Shown one piece after another: positions 35,681 through 46,610 of a stretch of DNA of 64,000 nt (position 1 is its first letter; each line of letters starts with the position of its first letter). The notes below the pieces were generated by a model. The model was not told where the DNA came from. It made no database searches and saw only the letters and a list, made by a program, of their open reading frames with translations. The position numbers were made by a program, and so were the translations under genes. The stretch lies in the NCBI GenBank assembly GCA_014058105.1, contig JACGCM010001166.1, positions 1,922,001 through 1,986,000 on the forward strand. The letters are read 5' to 3'. The stretch comes from Kingdonia uniflora (taxonomy: Eukaryota > Streptophyta > Magnoliopsida > Ranunculales > Circaeasteraceae).

Positions 35681-36164
35681 TTGGGGAGAGCGTAGAGGTT
35701 ATCTTATATGCCTGGCTTCCTTGGTTTTGGGGGAAAAGAAGTAGCCAAAGAGTGATCTAGAGAAATAATATATATTGAAGGTGTTTGAATTACCGCGCTG
35801 TAATCCTAACACTGCCAAACTCATTTTATTTGGGTGTGTGCTTCTCACACTCAGTTGAGCTATTGTTTGGCCAAGTAGGAGAACTCATACTGGATTTGGA
35901 GCTGCTGGGAGACTCAAAGCGTGAGTTTGAGTTTGGGTTTGCAAATCCAACTCAAACCCGCACCCTACTGGCTTTGCTCTAAGAGCATCGACAGCAGTTG
36001 AGCAGGGTGAATCCAATCCACCCCATATATTTCCACAGTAGTTCAAACCAAATTTAAAGGAAAATTCCCAACGAGTACTTCAGAACCGTGTGGGAACACC
36101 AACGATCAAGAAAGAGCCACGTGTTTTAATCTCAGACGTTCAATTTTTTATAAAAAATTATTAG

Positions 36165-36188
36165 CCGCGCAGTTCAGAACCGCGCGGC
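36165..36188. promoter_or_regulatory. Family 2 subterminal palindrome
   Basis: CCGCGCAGTTCAGAACCGCGCGG is a near-perfect palindrome about 180 bp from the left end of C. Related copies mark the E left end, the E middle (46370, 46475) and the E right end (50200-50220). Confidence 0.6.
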
Positions 36189-36344
36189 TTAACGCTGCAT
36201 CTTTAGGCTAAAACTTGTTACTTCCTTTCTCAAGTGTTATTTGAACATCAACTAAGGCATATTCAAGGTATTAAGCTTGGCATACCCAACCCTTACTCCA
36301 TAAGTTTCCCGACCCAAGATCTTTCCTCCGTTAATCACTTAAAA

Positions 36345-38338
36345 ATGTTGGGAGAGTCTAGTTCGCGACCGAGGCATAATTTTTCCAAAACCAAACGCAA
36401 CGTAAACGCGAAAGTAAAACGAAGGGGGAATGGAGAAGTAACAATTATTTGGCCGTTACAATTGACGTCGAGCAATGATCCCACCCCATCACTCGAAGAG
36501 TTGAACCGAGTAGATATCCTCCCGGACGGTTGGGTCCATATTTCTGTTGGATCGAAGGAAATGCCGGTAAGTTTTGTGTAAAATTTATGTGTTATTAACG
36601 TATATTGCAATGTATTCGATGAAATGCCGAATGAACTTCTAACGTGTTAATATGTTTTTTTTGTCAGAATTGAGATAAATTACAGTGTAAGGGATCATTG
36701 GATAAGGTACTGAAGTGGTACCAATGGATTGCCATGTACCCGACGTTGAAGAAGTTGGTCGACGATATGGGTTTTGAGGAGTTTTGCTCGATTAAGGCAG
36801 GAAACTCGAATAACTGTCTCATTCATGTTCTCGTGGAACGGTGGTGGCCTTCCACCCACAACTGGGTTTTACACCGTTAGACTTCATCATGCTAACGGGC
36901 ATATCTTTTGGGAGGGGTCGCGAACTCCCGTACGACGAGAATTACTCCAAGTTAGAGGAAGCAGAAAAGATGTTCCCTGGAATCACAAGCTCCGACATCA
37001 GGTACGGTAACATTACTCTCGCCTATTTAAAAAAGTTGAAAGAGTCTTTGAATCCACGTCTCCAAAATTATGACCCACAAATGGATATCGTGTATGCGAA
37101 GGCATTTATTGCATATATGATGGGTAATATATTCTTCTCAAATGGTTGCACATCTCTTCGGGGGGGTTATCTTGCAGCCTTGACAGACTACGATATTATT
37201 GGTGTGTCGTGTTTTGACTGGGGTACGCCAATTATGGCAGCTTTGTATCAAGGGCTTGATGAAGTCTCAGTTCTGAGGGATGGGAATGTGAAGAAATCGA
37301 TCACCAGATTCTATGCGATGTTGGAGTTCTGGTTTTTCGAGTACTGTCAGGTTGGAATGTATCTAGTTAAGGTAAAGAACTTTAACCATATTTATCCCCG
37401 TATGGGTGCGTGGAGAGATGGAAGGGCTAGTACGGGTTCTAAAATTAATTAATCTTTTATTGTAATCAGAGATATGATAGAATGGAAGGACAGAACCAAC
37501 ATAGATTGACAACCATGACACAATTCTAGGCAATTAATCTTTCAAGAGGTAAGAGTTGCTTCAGCATGGAGCTTCCAGAGGGTTCTATTGGTGTCAGTCC
37601 TATGCGACCACGATATGTTTTGGTATTTAGGAGACCGGTGTATGCATTAAATGGCCGGGCGTGATAGTGTTCCCTATGACCCCCCTCAGGAGATTATGGA
37701 ATTCCTAAGGTACGATCGAGAGTTATATCAAGGTCTGAAAGATGTGGACTTCTACGATGGTCACTATTATCTTGTTCCCGACGTAGATTACATGACATAT
37801 TGGCGTGTCGTTCATCCAAATCCCAAGATCGATTACAGTTTAGTAAAGAGGGCATAAAATATTTGGATCGTCGGGCGTGATCTAGTGAGGCTCGATGTAC
37901 ACTTGCCACCTATGTCGAGTTTAGCTACGTTTTCACAGGTTCAAGACTATGGTGTTCAGGCGACTGGCGATCCACGTGATTTGGGATGGTTCATGGATGT
38001 GGTGGGACCGAACGATCAACGTAGACAGATACCGATCCCGGTGATGCGGGTACCATACCCGTGTTCACCTACGTATAGTACAGATGAGTTGTGGCATCAA
38101 AACCAAGGAATGCGGTATGCGGTATGCGGCATTTGAAGACTCAAGGCAACTAGCTAACAACAATACTGAGTTGAGGAGGGAGCTGGCGCGGAGGGGTGAG
38201 ATCATCTGAGAGGTGTCCGAAAGACTACCTGAGATGTCCATTTCCAACCAGACAGAGCCAGTTGTGTAATGTACCTATGACGAGAGTCTCGCACGTAGTA
38301 AACATGCCCGCCAAACGAAGAGAGGTCGTCTCAGTTAG
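36345..38338 (+). pseudogene. Element C PMD protein gene, nearly complete
   Basis: Starts MLGESSSRPRHNF. Exon 1 ends SVGSKEMP at a GTAAGT donor, the same place as the family 1 PMD intron. The core includes LIHVLVERWWPSTHNW, GFTPLDFIMLTGISFG, NITLAYLKKL, AFIAYMMGNIFF, YLAALTDYDIIG, FDWGTPIMAALYQGLDEV and LEFWFFEYCQVG (36841-37452 is open for 203 codons). After an intron and decayed exon there are the EIMEFLRYDRELYQGLKD and YWRVVHPNPKIDYSLVKRA segments, then DLGWFMDVVGPNDQRRQIP, matching the family 1 GWHMEW region. One frameshift near 36870 and several stops disable it. Confidence 0.85.
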
Positions 38339-38459
38339 GCTATGTTTTATTTAAAACTTTTATTTATGTTTTGTTTAAACTATGTTGTGTATTAATATTG
38401 TTTAAATGATGTTTTATTTAAATTATGTTTTGATTAAACTAGTGTGCCCTATGCATATT

Positions 38460-38670
38460 AGCTGCTAGTTTTTTTTATGGAAACTTGTTATCCAATTTAC
38501 TCAATGGCCATATTAACGGATAGTTTTTTTATGGAAACTTGTTGTCCAAGTTACTCAACGGCCATATTAACGGCTAGTTTTTTTTGGACACTTGTTAACG
38601 CCTATATTAATGGCTAGTTTATATTTTTGGATACTTGTTAACGGCTATATTAACGACAAGTTTTTTTCAA
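38460..38670 (+). repeat. Promoter minisatellite upstream of element C ORF1
   Basis: Four to five copies of a ~44 bp unit (AACGGCTAGTTTTTTTT..GGAAACTTGTT..) immediately before a TATA box. The same unit precedes the transposase and ORF1 of element E. Confidence 0.8.
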
Positions 38671-38671
38671 C

Positions 38672-38678
38672 TATAAAT
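38672..38678 (+). promoter_or_regulatory. TATA box of element C ORF1
   Basis: CTATAAATGTCATTCATCT lies 85 bp before the ORF1 ATG. An equivalent CTATAAAA..CATTCATCT block lies before the two family 2 transposase copies (42526 on plus, 39809-39815 on minus). Confidence 0.6.
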
Positions 38679-38755
38679 GTCATTCATCTCCTACACTCTC
38701 TTCCCTTCTAATCTTCTACACTCTCCTCCCTCCTTACCTTACAAACAAAACTACT

Positions 38756-39235
38756 ATGCCTTCCTCAAGCTCCTAATCTAATTCTCAATACCACTCACAA
38801 TCCTCTAATACGAACCAACAAGAAAACATCTTTCCTCCTCAATTCGACATATTTGATCTGTCGCAAATGCTTAACACTTTCCAGGATCTAAGGTATGTTC
38901 GCCAACTATTCCCAGCACCCGCGAATCAATTTTAATCTCAAACCCATGGATATTACCCTCATTACCCAAACCAATGATATTACCCTCAATTTGATGGGTT
39001 TACGGGCCCGTACCCTCAAACGGGGAATCCATATTATTCATCTCAAACTGGTTTCGCCGGTGTAAGTTCGAGTACCACGCCGATGCAAGGTACATTGGGT
39101 TTAAATGATTTAAATCTTAATACATCTTCGGTTGCATCTTTGGTTGTTTCTCCAGTCATCTCCAAGGAACTCAATCCGGTTTTCACGAGAAATAATACGC
39201 GCGAGAAGGCAAAGTCTATAAGAAAGACGACATCG
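38756..39235 (+). pseudogene. Element C ORF1, N-terminal fragment
   Basis: Met-Pro-Ser-rich start followed by NIFPPQFDIFDLSQML, RQLFPAP, GYYPHYPN and GLNDLNLNTSSV, matching element E ORF1. It stops at a deletion junction near 39235, where transposase sequence begins on the other strand. Two in-frame stops precede the junction. Confidence 0.75.
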
Positions 39236-39710
39236 TACCGTAACATAACATGCGAAGTGCACACGCTATCTTTTGGTGCAAGGATAAACCCATCGTCTTA
39301 ACGGCATTTTCTCTTTGAAAAAAATAGGGGTTCGAAGAAAGTATTTGATCATAAATACGTTGATACACACCTTCACTCATACGGAATCTACAACGAAATG
39401 GGATACCAGCAAATCTTGGGTCGTCACGGAAGTAAGCCCGATTAAGGCTAAACTCCCCCAATTTATGATCACAAGTTTTCCGCTTGTCAATCCTTCCCCT
39501 TTTACTACCTCCCCGCCTCCATGATGATGTCGCGTCTTGCTCTTTTTCTTCTGCTTCTCCCATCTCAATTATAATCTTGCTATACTCGTGCATCAACTCA
39601 ATTTGACGTCGGAAGAGCTCTTCGCTTCTGGAGGATGATGAAGACAATGACTCCAAAGATGAGAGTATTATGTCAGACTTAAGTAGGTCAGCCAGGATAT
39701 CGTCAGACAT
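39235..39710 (-). pseudogene. Element C transposase, N-terminal fragment
   Basis: Starts MSDDILADLLKSDIIL; acidic helix ELFRRQIELMHEYSKIIIEMG, then basic GSKRGRIDKRK, then RCRFRMSEGVYQRIYDQIL and TMGLSLHQKIACALRMLCYG. The catalytic region is deleted. The frame is otherwise open over 160 codons, suggesting a relatively recent deletion. The upstream TATA (39809-39815, minus) and AACTAGCC word match the family 2 promoter. Confidence 0.8.
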
Positions 39711-39839
39711 GATTCGGCGAAATTGATAAGAAATAAAGAAAGTTGAGTTTTGAGATATACGATGAATGAGTTGATTGTAGAAGAGTAAGAGAGTAGAAGA
39801 TGAATGGGTTTTATAGATAGAGAAAAAACTAGCCATTTA

Positions 39840-40290
39840 AAGCCTTTGAGTATCTTGTTAAAGAAGTTTGATCAGGGAAAAGCCAAGAAATAAAGGAGAA
39901 CTTGTGTATTTTTTCATGCAGGCTTTTACCGCGCACATCTAAATCGCACGACAAAACTAGCCGTTTGAAATTCGTTTAATCTCAGCCGTCTACATGTTTT
40001 AATATTGGCCGTTGTGTGTTCGTGTACTTCATAACTACGCGTAATGGGAGCCACTGGATTGTTGACACGTGTTCTAATCTTACTGGCTCATTGACTACGC
40101 GCCCTTCTGAACCGCACGACATGAATTCGCCAAAAATCTACCCAGAAGATGGAGAATCCACCCTCAGGGTAAATTTTTCATCGCCACGTTACTTTTTACC
40201 TAGTTGCTGGGAACCATTTAGGGTGGATTTGAGGGTAGAAACTGAATTCACCCTGCCACGTTAGGGTGTACCTAGCTGCTGTGGATGCTT
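39840..40290. other. Element C right subterminal region
   Basis: Non-coding. Contains CGCGCCCTTCTGAACCGCACG and CCGCGCACATCTAAATCGCACG, degenerate family 2 palindromes, and GGTAAATTTTT/GGTGGATT words shared with the left end of E. Confidence 0.6.
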
Positions 40291-40293
40291 TAA

Positions 40294-41717
40294 GAACATC
40301 TCTAGCAGCCAGTTATAGTTTGGGTATGGGCTCTGACAGGGGACCCACAAAAAACCCAAACCCACACCCGACCTCTCCCAGCAGCCAGTTGTAGTTGGTG
40401 ACGTAAATTTTTTTATCTGGAGGAGCTTGGATTACTGCGCGGTATTTCCTTTACCGCTGCTTCAACTGTTTGTTATTTTTGCAACCCAACTCGACTATTC
40501 TCCACATTTTACTTCTTCCTCTCTCTCAAAATTAATGGTAAAAAATTTATGATTCCATCAAAATTAAAATGCAGATGTCAGAGGGAGACCCACACCCCAG
40601 TACCCGATCTTCTTCTGTTTTCCCGCTGTATTCCTAAATTGTTCTTAAGCAACTATTCCCTTGTATGGCACACATTGTGCATTAAGGGTATACCACTAAG
40701 ATTTGGTTGACCTACTTGATTATTGTGTGGAGCACTCGGGCTCTCTGTTAAAAGTAATGTTGACCTTTTGATAGAAAGTAAAATCCTTTGTGCGACCCGT
40801 TGTTTGGACAGAAGCTGTTACCCACGCCATTGCAAAACACGTAAAGTCTGTTTCCGTCCAATGCAGTCCACCATCATCCGTCTCGTCTAAAAACTTAGCA
40901 TCTTCTGGCACTTGCGCTTTGTCTTTGTTTTGTGGGTGTTATTTTCTATCTTCCTTCTCCTTTTTCTTTCTGGGGTACCGCCGCTTCAACATGTATTGAC
41001 GCATTTGCGTCACTTTGACTGCGCTGAGTAGATTTGCCATAGAATAGGTAGTTTTGAAAGTAATTTGGATCTTGAAAACCTTAAGGTTGAGTAAACGGAT
41101 AGGGTTGATAGTGCGGGCTAAATGTCTGAGGTTATGGTTGAGAGAGTGTAAATAGATTTTGATATTGTCCATAACTGGGATCCCCTTGCGACATGGTAAA
41201 CGGAGGTGGGGTATGTGATCGGAATTGAGGTTGGAATTGCGATGGGTTATGGTAGAAGTATGAAGTGAATTGTGATGATGGGTGTTGAGTAAATGGTATT
41301 GATGGTGGGTTATGGGAGGATGGGGTCAACGGTGTAGAGTTATTACTACTGGTGTCGGAGTTTGTCATTTAGGGAGAGCGTAGAGGTTCTTCTCTATGCT
41401 TGGCTTTCTTGGCTTTGGGGGAGAAGAAGTAGGCAGGGAGTGATTTAGATAAATAATTGAGATTGGAGGAGTTTGGATTACCGCGCGGTATTCCTTTTAC
41501 CGCGTGGAAAATCTGGTTGGTAAAAGGATCACTGTGCGGTAATCCATACACCGCCAAACTATTTTTTTTGGGTGTGAGCTCCTCACACTCGGCTGAGTTC
41601 TGACACAGCCACGTAGGAGAACTCATACCTATTTTTTGCTACTGGGAGGCTCAAAGTGTAAATTTGAGTTTGGGTTTGCAAAACCTACTCAAGCTCCCAC
41701 ACCTGCTGCATATACTC
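40294..41717 (-). mobile_element. Pong-like element D (family 1), 1.4 kb deletion derivative
   Basis: The left end GAACATCTCTAGCAGCC follows TAA (40291-40293). The right end ..CCTGCTGCATATACTC is followed by TAT (41718-41720). The left 300 bp correspond to the PMD-side end and PMD start of elements A/B. At about 40600 the sequence jumps to the ORF1 C-terminal part, then runs through the ORF1 N-terminus to the ORF1-side end. It thus preserves both complete family 1 ends and proves that PMD belongs between them. Confidence 0.85.
40600..41368 (-). pseudogene. Element D ORF1 remnant
   Basis: From Met at 41368 (MTNSDTSSNNSTPLTPSS) it reads a Pro/Ser/Gln-rich region with QGDPSYGQYQNLF, a basic KKEKEDRK segment and DAKFLDETDDGGLHWTETDF, before ending in the deletion junction near 40600. 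Frameshifts occur near 40920 and 41130. Confidence 0.75.
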
Positions 41718-41720
41718 TAT

Positions 41721-41960
41721 GAGCACCTGCAGTAGCTAGGCGGATTCTGACGTGGCGAGGTGGATTAAGAAATCCACCCTCATTTTCTCAAGTCCACCCC
41801 ACAATAGTTAGGTGGTGGAGCTGACGTGGCTTATCCAAACCCAACTTGAGAACACCTGCAGTAGCTAGGTGGATTATGATGTAGCGAGGTAGATTGAGAA
41901 ATTTACCCCACAACAGCTAGGTGGTGGAGATGATGCAGCCTACCCAAACCCACCTTGAGG
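41721..41960 (+). repeat. Duplicated terminal segment of element E
   Basis: CACCTGCAGTAGCTAGG.GGATT starts at 41724 and again at 41854, each followed by GAGGT.GATT.AGAAAT and AGGTGGTGGAG. The first ~130 bp of the element are therefore present twice in tandem. Confidence 0.75.
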
Positions 41961-42002
41961 GTGGTCTCTCCACCCTCTGGGTAAATTTTTGGTGGATCAG
42001 TC

Positions 42003-42185
42003 TCGCGCAGTTCTGAACTGCGCATAGACTTTTAGCCAATAGAATAATGACACTTGTCAAGTTTCTAGTGGCTCCCCTGCCATGCAATTCTAAACTGTGT
42101 GTAGAGTGTATGCTCCAGATGGAGGCACGTGGACGGTTGGGATTTAAACTTGGATAACTGCTAGTTCTTGCCGCACAGTTCTGAA
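42003..42185. promoter_or_regulatory. Family 2 subterminal palindromes, left end of E
   Basis: CGCGCAGTTCTGAACTGCGC (about 42003), a degenerate CATGCAATTCTAAACTGTG (42079) and CCGCACAGTTCTGAATTGTGTGG (42162). These are three spaced copies of one palindrome. Confidence 0.65.
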
Positions 42186-42329
42186 TTGTGTGGCTAGAGC
42201 CTTAATGAAAATTTGTAAGCCTCCCCTCTCCAGACTTGGTTTTGTGTTTTGGTGATCAGAAGGCTAATAGTTTTGGGCATTCTTGTTCAACAATAACCTT
42301 AAATACTATATTTTTTAGCAAACTTGTTT

Positions 42330-42520
42330 GGCAAGCATCTCAACGGCTAGTTTGTTGGCCAAACTTGTATAACAAGAAGCTTAACGGCTAATTTTTTTAC
42401 CAAACTTGTTTAGCAAGGAGCTCAACGACTAGTTTTTTTACCAAACTTGTTTGACAAGAAACTCAACGGCTAGTTTCTTTATAAAACTTGTTTGACAAGA
42501 AGCTCAACGGCTAGTTTTGT
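42330..42520 (+). repeat. Promoter minisatellite upstream of element E transposase
   Basis: About five ~44 bp units (CAACGGCTAGTTTTTTTACC plus AAACTTGTTTGACAAGAAGC) ending at the TATA box TATAAAA (42526-42532). Homologous to 38460-38670 and, reversed, to 45690-46080. Confidence 0.85.
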
Positions 42521-42646
42521 TCATCTATAAAACCATTCATCTTGTACATTCTATTATTTTACTCTTTTATACTCAACTCTATTCTCTTAAAAATCATTCA
42601 TCTTCTAAACTCTATTCTATTCTCTTGTTATCAATTTTGCCCAATC

Positions 42647-44019
42647 ATGTCTGACCTAATTTTGGAGGACCTAATCATGTCTGACCCGTCACTCTCATCC
42701 TTGCATCATCATCTTCATCATCCTCCAGAAGCGAAGAGCTCTTCCAACATCAAATTGAGATGATGCACGAGTATAACAAGGTTATGATTGAGATGGGAGA
42801 AGCAGAAGAAAAAGAGCAAGAGGCGACATCATCATGGAGGCGAGACGGTAGTAAAATGGGAAGGATTGACAAGCGGAAAGGCCGTGATCATAAATTGGGT
42901 GTGTTTAGCCTTAATTAGGATTATTTTGGTGCCAACCCAGTCTACGCCGGTATCCCATTTCGTCGTCGATTCCGTATGAGCGAAGGTGTGTATCAACGTA
43001 TTCATGATCATGCTATTTCTGCGAACCCCTATTTTATTCAAAGAGAAAATGCCGTTAAGACGATGGGCTTATCCTCACACCAAAAGATAATTTGCACACT
43101 CTGCATATTATATTACGGTACGAGCGCAGACGCCCAAAATGAATATGTTCGGATTGGGGAGTCTACGAGTATTTGAGTTTAAAAGAACTTTGCAAAACAA
43201 TTATAACACTATTCAAAGCTCAATACCTTAGATCTCCTGATGAAAATGTTACATTACACTTGTTAGAAGTTAATGGATCATGAGGCTTCCCGGGGATGTT
43301 AGGTAGTTTAGATTGTATGCATTGAAAATGGAAGAATTATCCTACCGGGTGGGCAGGATAATATACTGCGTATAAAAAAATCTCGACGGTGATTTTAGAA
43401 GTGGTTGCATCGCAAGATCTTTGGGTATGGCACGCATTCTTTGGGGTACCCAGTTCTAACAATGACGTAAACGTCTTGCATCAATGGTAGCTTTTTAACA
43501 ACTTATCTAATAGAGTTGCGCTGCCATGCAATTACAATATAGGCACGGTCCTGTACGGGTATTATTTAGCGGACGGAGTCTATCCAAAATGGTAAACAAT
43601 TGTTCAAACCATAAGAAATTCTTCCAATAATGTCGAAAGATATTTTACAAAGATGCAAGAAGCATGCTAGAATGACGTAGAGCGTTCTTTTTGGGTATTA
43701 CAAGCTAAGTTCTAAATATTGGCGCGCGGTACGCGATTTTGGAAACCTAGTGATCTAGCAAATATTATCTATGCATGTATAATCATGCACAACATGATCG
43801 TCGAAGATGAACGTCATACTTACATCCGGCAAGTGGATATTGATCCCAAGTTTAGAAAATCTGTAGATACTTGAAAGGAGACGTTAAATCCAAGATATGC
43901 GATCAACACTATGGCACAGTGCATCGAGAAGATTCATGAAATTAGAAATGAAGGTGCTCATTTCCAATTACGAAATGAACTTGTCGCGCATTTGTGGAAT
44001 AAAAAAGGGGAGGAGTAAT
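42647..44019 (+). pseudogene. Element E Pong-like transposase, full-length but heavily mutated
   Basis: Met at 42647; the N-terminus matches copy C (QIEMMHEYNKVMIEMGEAEE, RRRFRMSEGVYQRI). The core is readable with interruptions: LDCMH, ASQDLWVWHAFFGVPSSNND, YYLADGVYPKW, NDVERSFWVLQ and MHNMIVEDE, then LVAHLWNKKGEE and the stop at 44019. Several stops (including after LDCMH and PKW) and at least three frameshifts inactivate it. Acidic core residues are retained. Confidence 0.8.
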
Positions 44020-44223
44020 GTACTTTGTTTCGAAGTTAGTAGATTTATGTTGAAGTTAAAATGTATTTGGTTTCGAAGTTTGTAGTTTTATGTTGAAGTT
44101 ATAATGCATTTTGAGAGACTTTTTTGAAGTTCGATTTGTAGAATACTTAACATAAATAACAATTTTATTAAAATAATGAAATTATATAGAACTTAAGAAC
44201 TACTATTAGCGTTAAGGATTACA

Positions 44224-45612
44224 TCAATCTTCATCACTAGAAACGTCGTCATCACTTGGACACTGCTTCTTCAACTTCTTCGAATAAAGTTTAATTTGCT
44301 TCTTCATCCAACGCCTTTGTACTGGTAGTAGGCTACTTAGGTCCATTGTCATCACCTTTACCATATGCACATCTTCAATGACTTTTTTTCTAGTTAGCTT
44401 CACTTCACGCCTCCTTTGAATCTATGTCGCTCTAGCCAACTTTTGTTCATCTCGTACTTTAGCTATAGCTTCTTTTTCCTCTTTCTTCTGTTCGTCTCTC
44501 TCATTCTATGCCTTCATCATATTTGTCGTTGTCTCAAACATTTTATTTTCCTAAAAACCTATACTTGACTTTGCCACTTCTTTTGCCTTGTATTTTTTTT
44601 GGCCGTCCAATCGTACTTCCCCATGAGCATATAGTGGTACATCCAAGTCGATAGAATCTTCCGGAATGACCATATTTGGAGTGTCGAAAGTAGGTGTAGA
44701 GGGATCGGTGCCAGAAGTACCCAGGCTATCATTAAAATTTGATTTCCTAGCGACGTTGCGACCAGGGTGCCCGATGTTCTTAATTTGTGACCATTTTGGG
44801 AAATTCTCCAAAACTTTGTAAGCCTCCCCCAATATAAATAGGTTTTTTTTGTAGTTTTTCGAATGTCTCGTATGTTATACATTTCTAGAAATCAAGTTTA
44901 AAATTCAAATGAGTACTAATTGTGGAACAAAATCGCCCGTTATAGAATGAATTGAATTGGTAATGCACCTTGAACCAAAATGTAGTGGTTTTTTGGTTGT
45001 TCGTCATAGCGAGGTTTTAAAAAACTTGAGACCAAGCGCATGCGAGATTGACAAAGTAATCGGAAAACCAATTTTTAGAGTGCGTGTATCTTTCTTTATC
45101 GTTATCAACTTCATCCTTAACCTCAACTACATCCTTAACTATAATAGGTGTCGGTGCCATCTTTCTTTTAGGCTTCGCCTTTCTGTGCGTATTACTTCTT
45201 GTGAGAACCGAATTGAGAACTTAGAGATGGCCATAGTGACAACCGGTGATGTATTGAGGTTTAAATCATTTAAACCCCATGTACCACTCATCGGTGTGGT
45301 ACTCGAACTTCCACCGGCGTGAGGTGACAAATATGGATTTCCCAGTTGAGAGTACGAGCCTGTATGAGGATCAAATTGAGGGTAATATCCTTGGTTTTGG
45401 TAATAATGGTAATATCCTTGGGTTTGAGATAAAACTTGATTGTCGTATGGTAGAAATAATTGTCGAACATGGAGATCACAATATTGAGAAGGGTTAAGCA
45501 TTTCCGATGAATCATATACGTTGAATTTCGTCAGAAATATATTTCCTTGTTGGTTCATATTGGAGGATTGTAAATGGTTTTAAAAATTAGATTGGGAGCT
45601 TGAAGATGACAT
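44224..45612 (-). pseudogene. Element E ORF1 (Myb-like / NAM-associated protein)
   Basis: Starts Met-Ser-Ser-rich at 45612, then NIFLTKFNVYDSSEML, GYYHYYQNQGYYPQFD and GTWGLNDLNLNTSPV. A decayed centre (45130-44840) should hold the Myb-like region. The C-terminal part has IGHPGRNVARKS, VRLDGQKKYKAKEVAKSS (the NAM-associated signature RP.GQKKAK) and a charged helix ending SDDDVSSDED at 44224. It converges with the transposase. Stops and frame changes are present. Confidence 0.75.
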
Positions 45613-45679
45613 GGTGGTTTTGCTTGTAAGATAAGGAGGGAGGAGAGTGTAGAAGATTAATAGAAGATAGTGTAGAAGC

Positions 45680-46085
45680 TAATGAGCTACTAGGTGAACA
45701 TGTTTCCACAAAAATATAGCCGTTGAGCCACACAAAAGGCAAGTTTTTACATAAATATAACCGTTGAGCTACTTGGTGAGCAAGTTTCCACAAAAATATA
45801 GTCGTTGGGCTACTTGGTGAACAAGTTTCCACATAAATATATTCGTTAAGCTATACAAAAGGCAAGTTTTCACAAAAATATAGCCGTTGAGCTACTTGGT
45901 GAACAAGTTTCCACATAAATATAGTCGTTGAGCTACACAAAAGATAATTTTTTACAAAAATATAGCCGTTGAGCTACTTGGTGAACATTCTTCCACAAAA
46001 ATATAGCCGTTATGCTACATGGTAAACAAGTTTCCACATAATTATAGCCATACTTGGTGAACAAGTTGACAAAAAAATCTAAGTA
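45680..46085 (-). repeat. Promoter minisatellite upstream of element E ORF1
   Basis: About nine units of ~42-50 bp (plus-strand form GAGCTACTTGGTGAACAAG, then TTTCCACAAAAATATAGCCG). Read on the minus strand the unit is the AACGGCTA..AACTTGTT repeat that also precedes the family 2 transposase. Confidence 0.85.
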
Positions 46086-46249
46086 TGGTGAAGAGAAGCA
46101 AATATATTCCATACTTGGTGTTTTCATGCATTTAAATAAATTCCCTATATTTTTGAGCTCACAAAAAAACTAATAGAGCTAATATTTCATCTTTTAGGAA
46201 GGTATTTAAGGAAATACCTAAACGAAAGAGAAAAAAAAAGACTATGTAT

Positions 46250-46610
46250 GAATCAATGCACACAAAATAGAGGGCAATGGAAGGTGTTTGAGGAAATGCC
46301 TCAAAAAAACTTACCCAAAAAAAAACTAAGTGTGGAGAGGAAAAAAAAACAAGGCAAAAGCTCTAGGTTCTTGCCGCGCAGTTAAGAACTGCGTAACAAG
46401 GTTCCTCAAACCATATTAAGCCAGGTGTCTCATTTCAAGGGACCAGATTAAGCTACGTGTTTGAAGAAGCTTGCCATGCAGTTCTGAACTGTACGCAAGA
46501 GCCTAGTACTTTTGGCTTTGCTTCCATTCTCTATACTTAGTTTATTTTTTTATGATTTTTTTAGGCATTTCCTCAAATATCTAGTGTGCCCTCTATTGTG
46601 TGTGCCTCTT
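46250..46610. repeat. Foldback structure with family 2 palindromes in the loop
   Basis: ACAAAATAGAGGGCA...TTTGAGGAAATGCCTCAAAAAAA (46261-46310) pairs with TTTTTTTAGGCATTTCCTCAAAT...GCCCTCTATTGTGT (46557-46602). The loop carries CCGCGCAGTTAAGAACTGCG (46374) and CATGCAGTTCTGAACTGTACG (46475). No ORF. Confidence 0.7.

Larger units (their letters stand above)
30636..35979 (-). mobile_element. Pong-like Harbinger element B (family 1), inverted relative to A
   Basis: Order left to right: PMD (+), truncated transposase (+), ORF1 (-), then the ORF1-side end. The right end ..GGCTTTGCTC is followed by TAA (35980-35982), and its reverse complement (GAGCAAAGCCAGTAGGGTG) corresponds to the left end of A. 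The last ~200 bp show the same AACTCAAACC/GTGTGAG subterminal sequence as 20407-20600. Confidence 0.8.
35983..40290 (+). mobile_element. Pong-like Harbinger element C (family 2), internally deleted
   Basis: The left end GAGCATCGACAGCAG follows TAA (35980-35982). The right end ..AGCTGCTGTGGATGCTT is followed by TAA (40291-40293). Order: PMD (+), ORF1 5' part (+), transposase 5' part (-). A deletion removes the ORF1 C-terminus and the transposase catalytic region. The ends carry AATCCACCC and GGGTGGATT repeats distinct from family 1. Confidence 0.8.
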
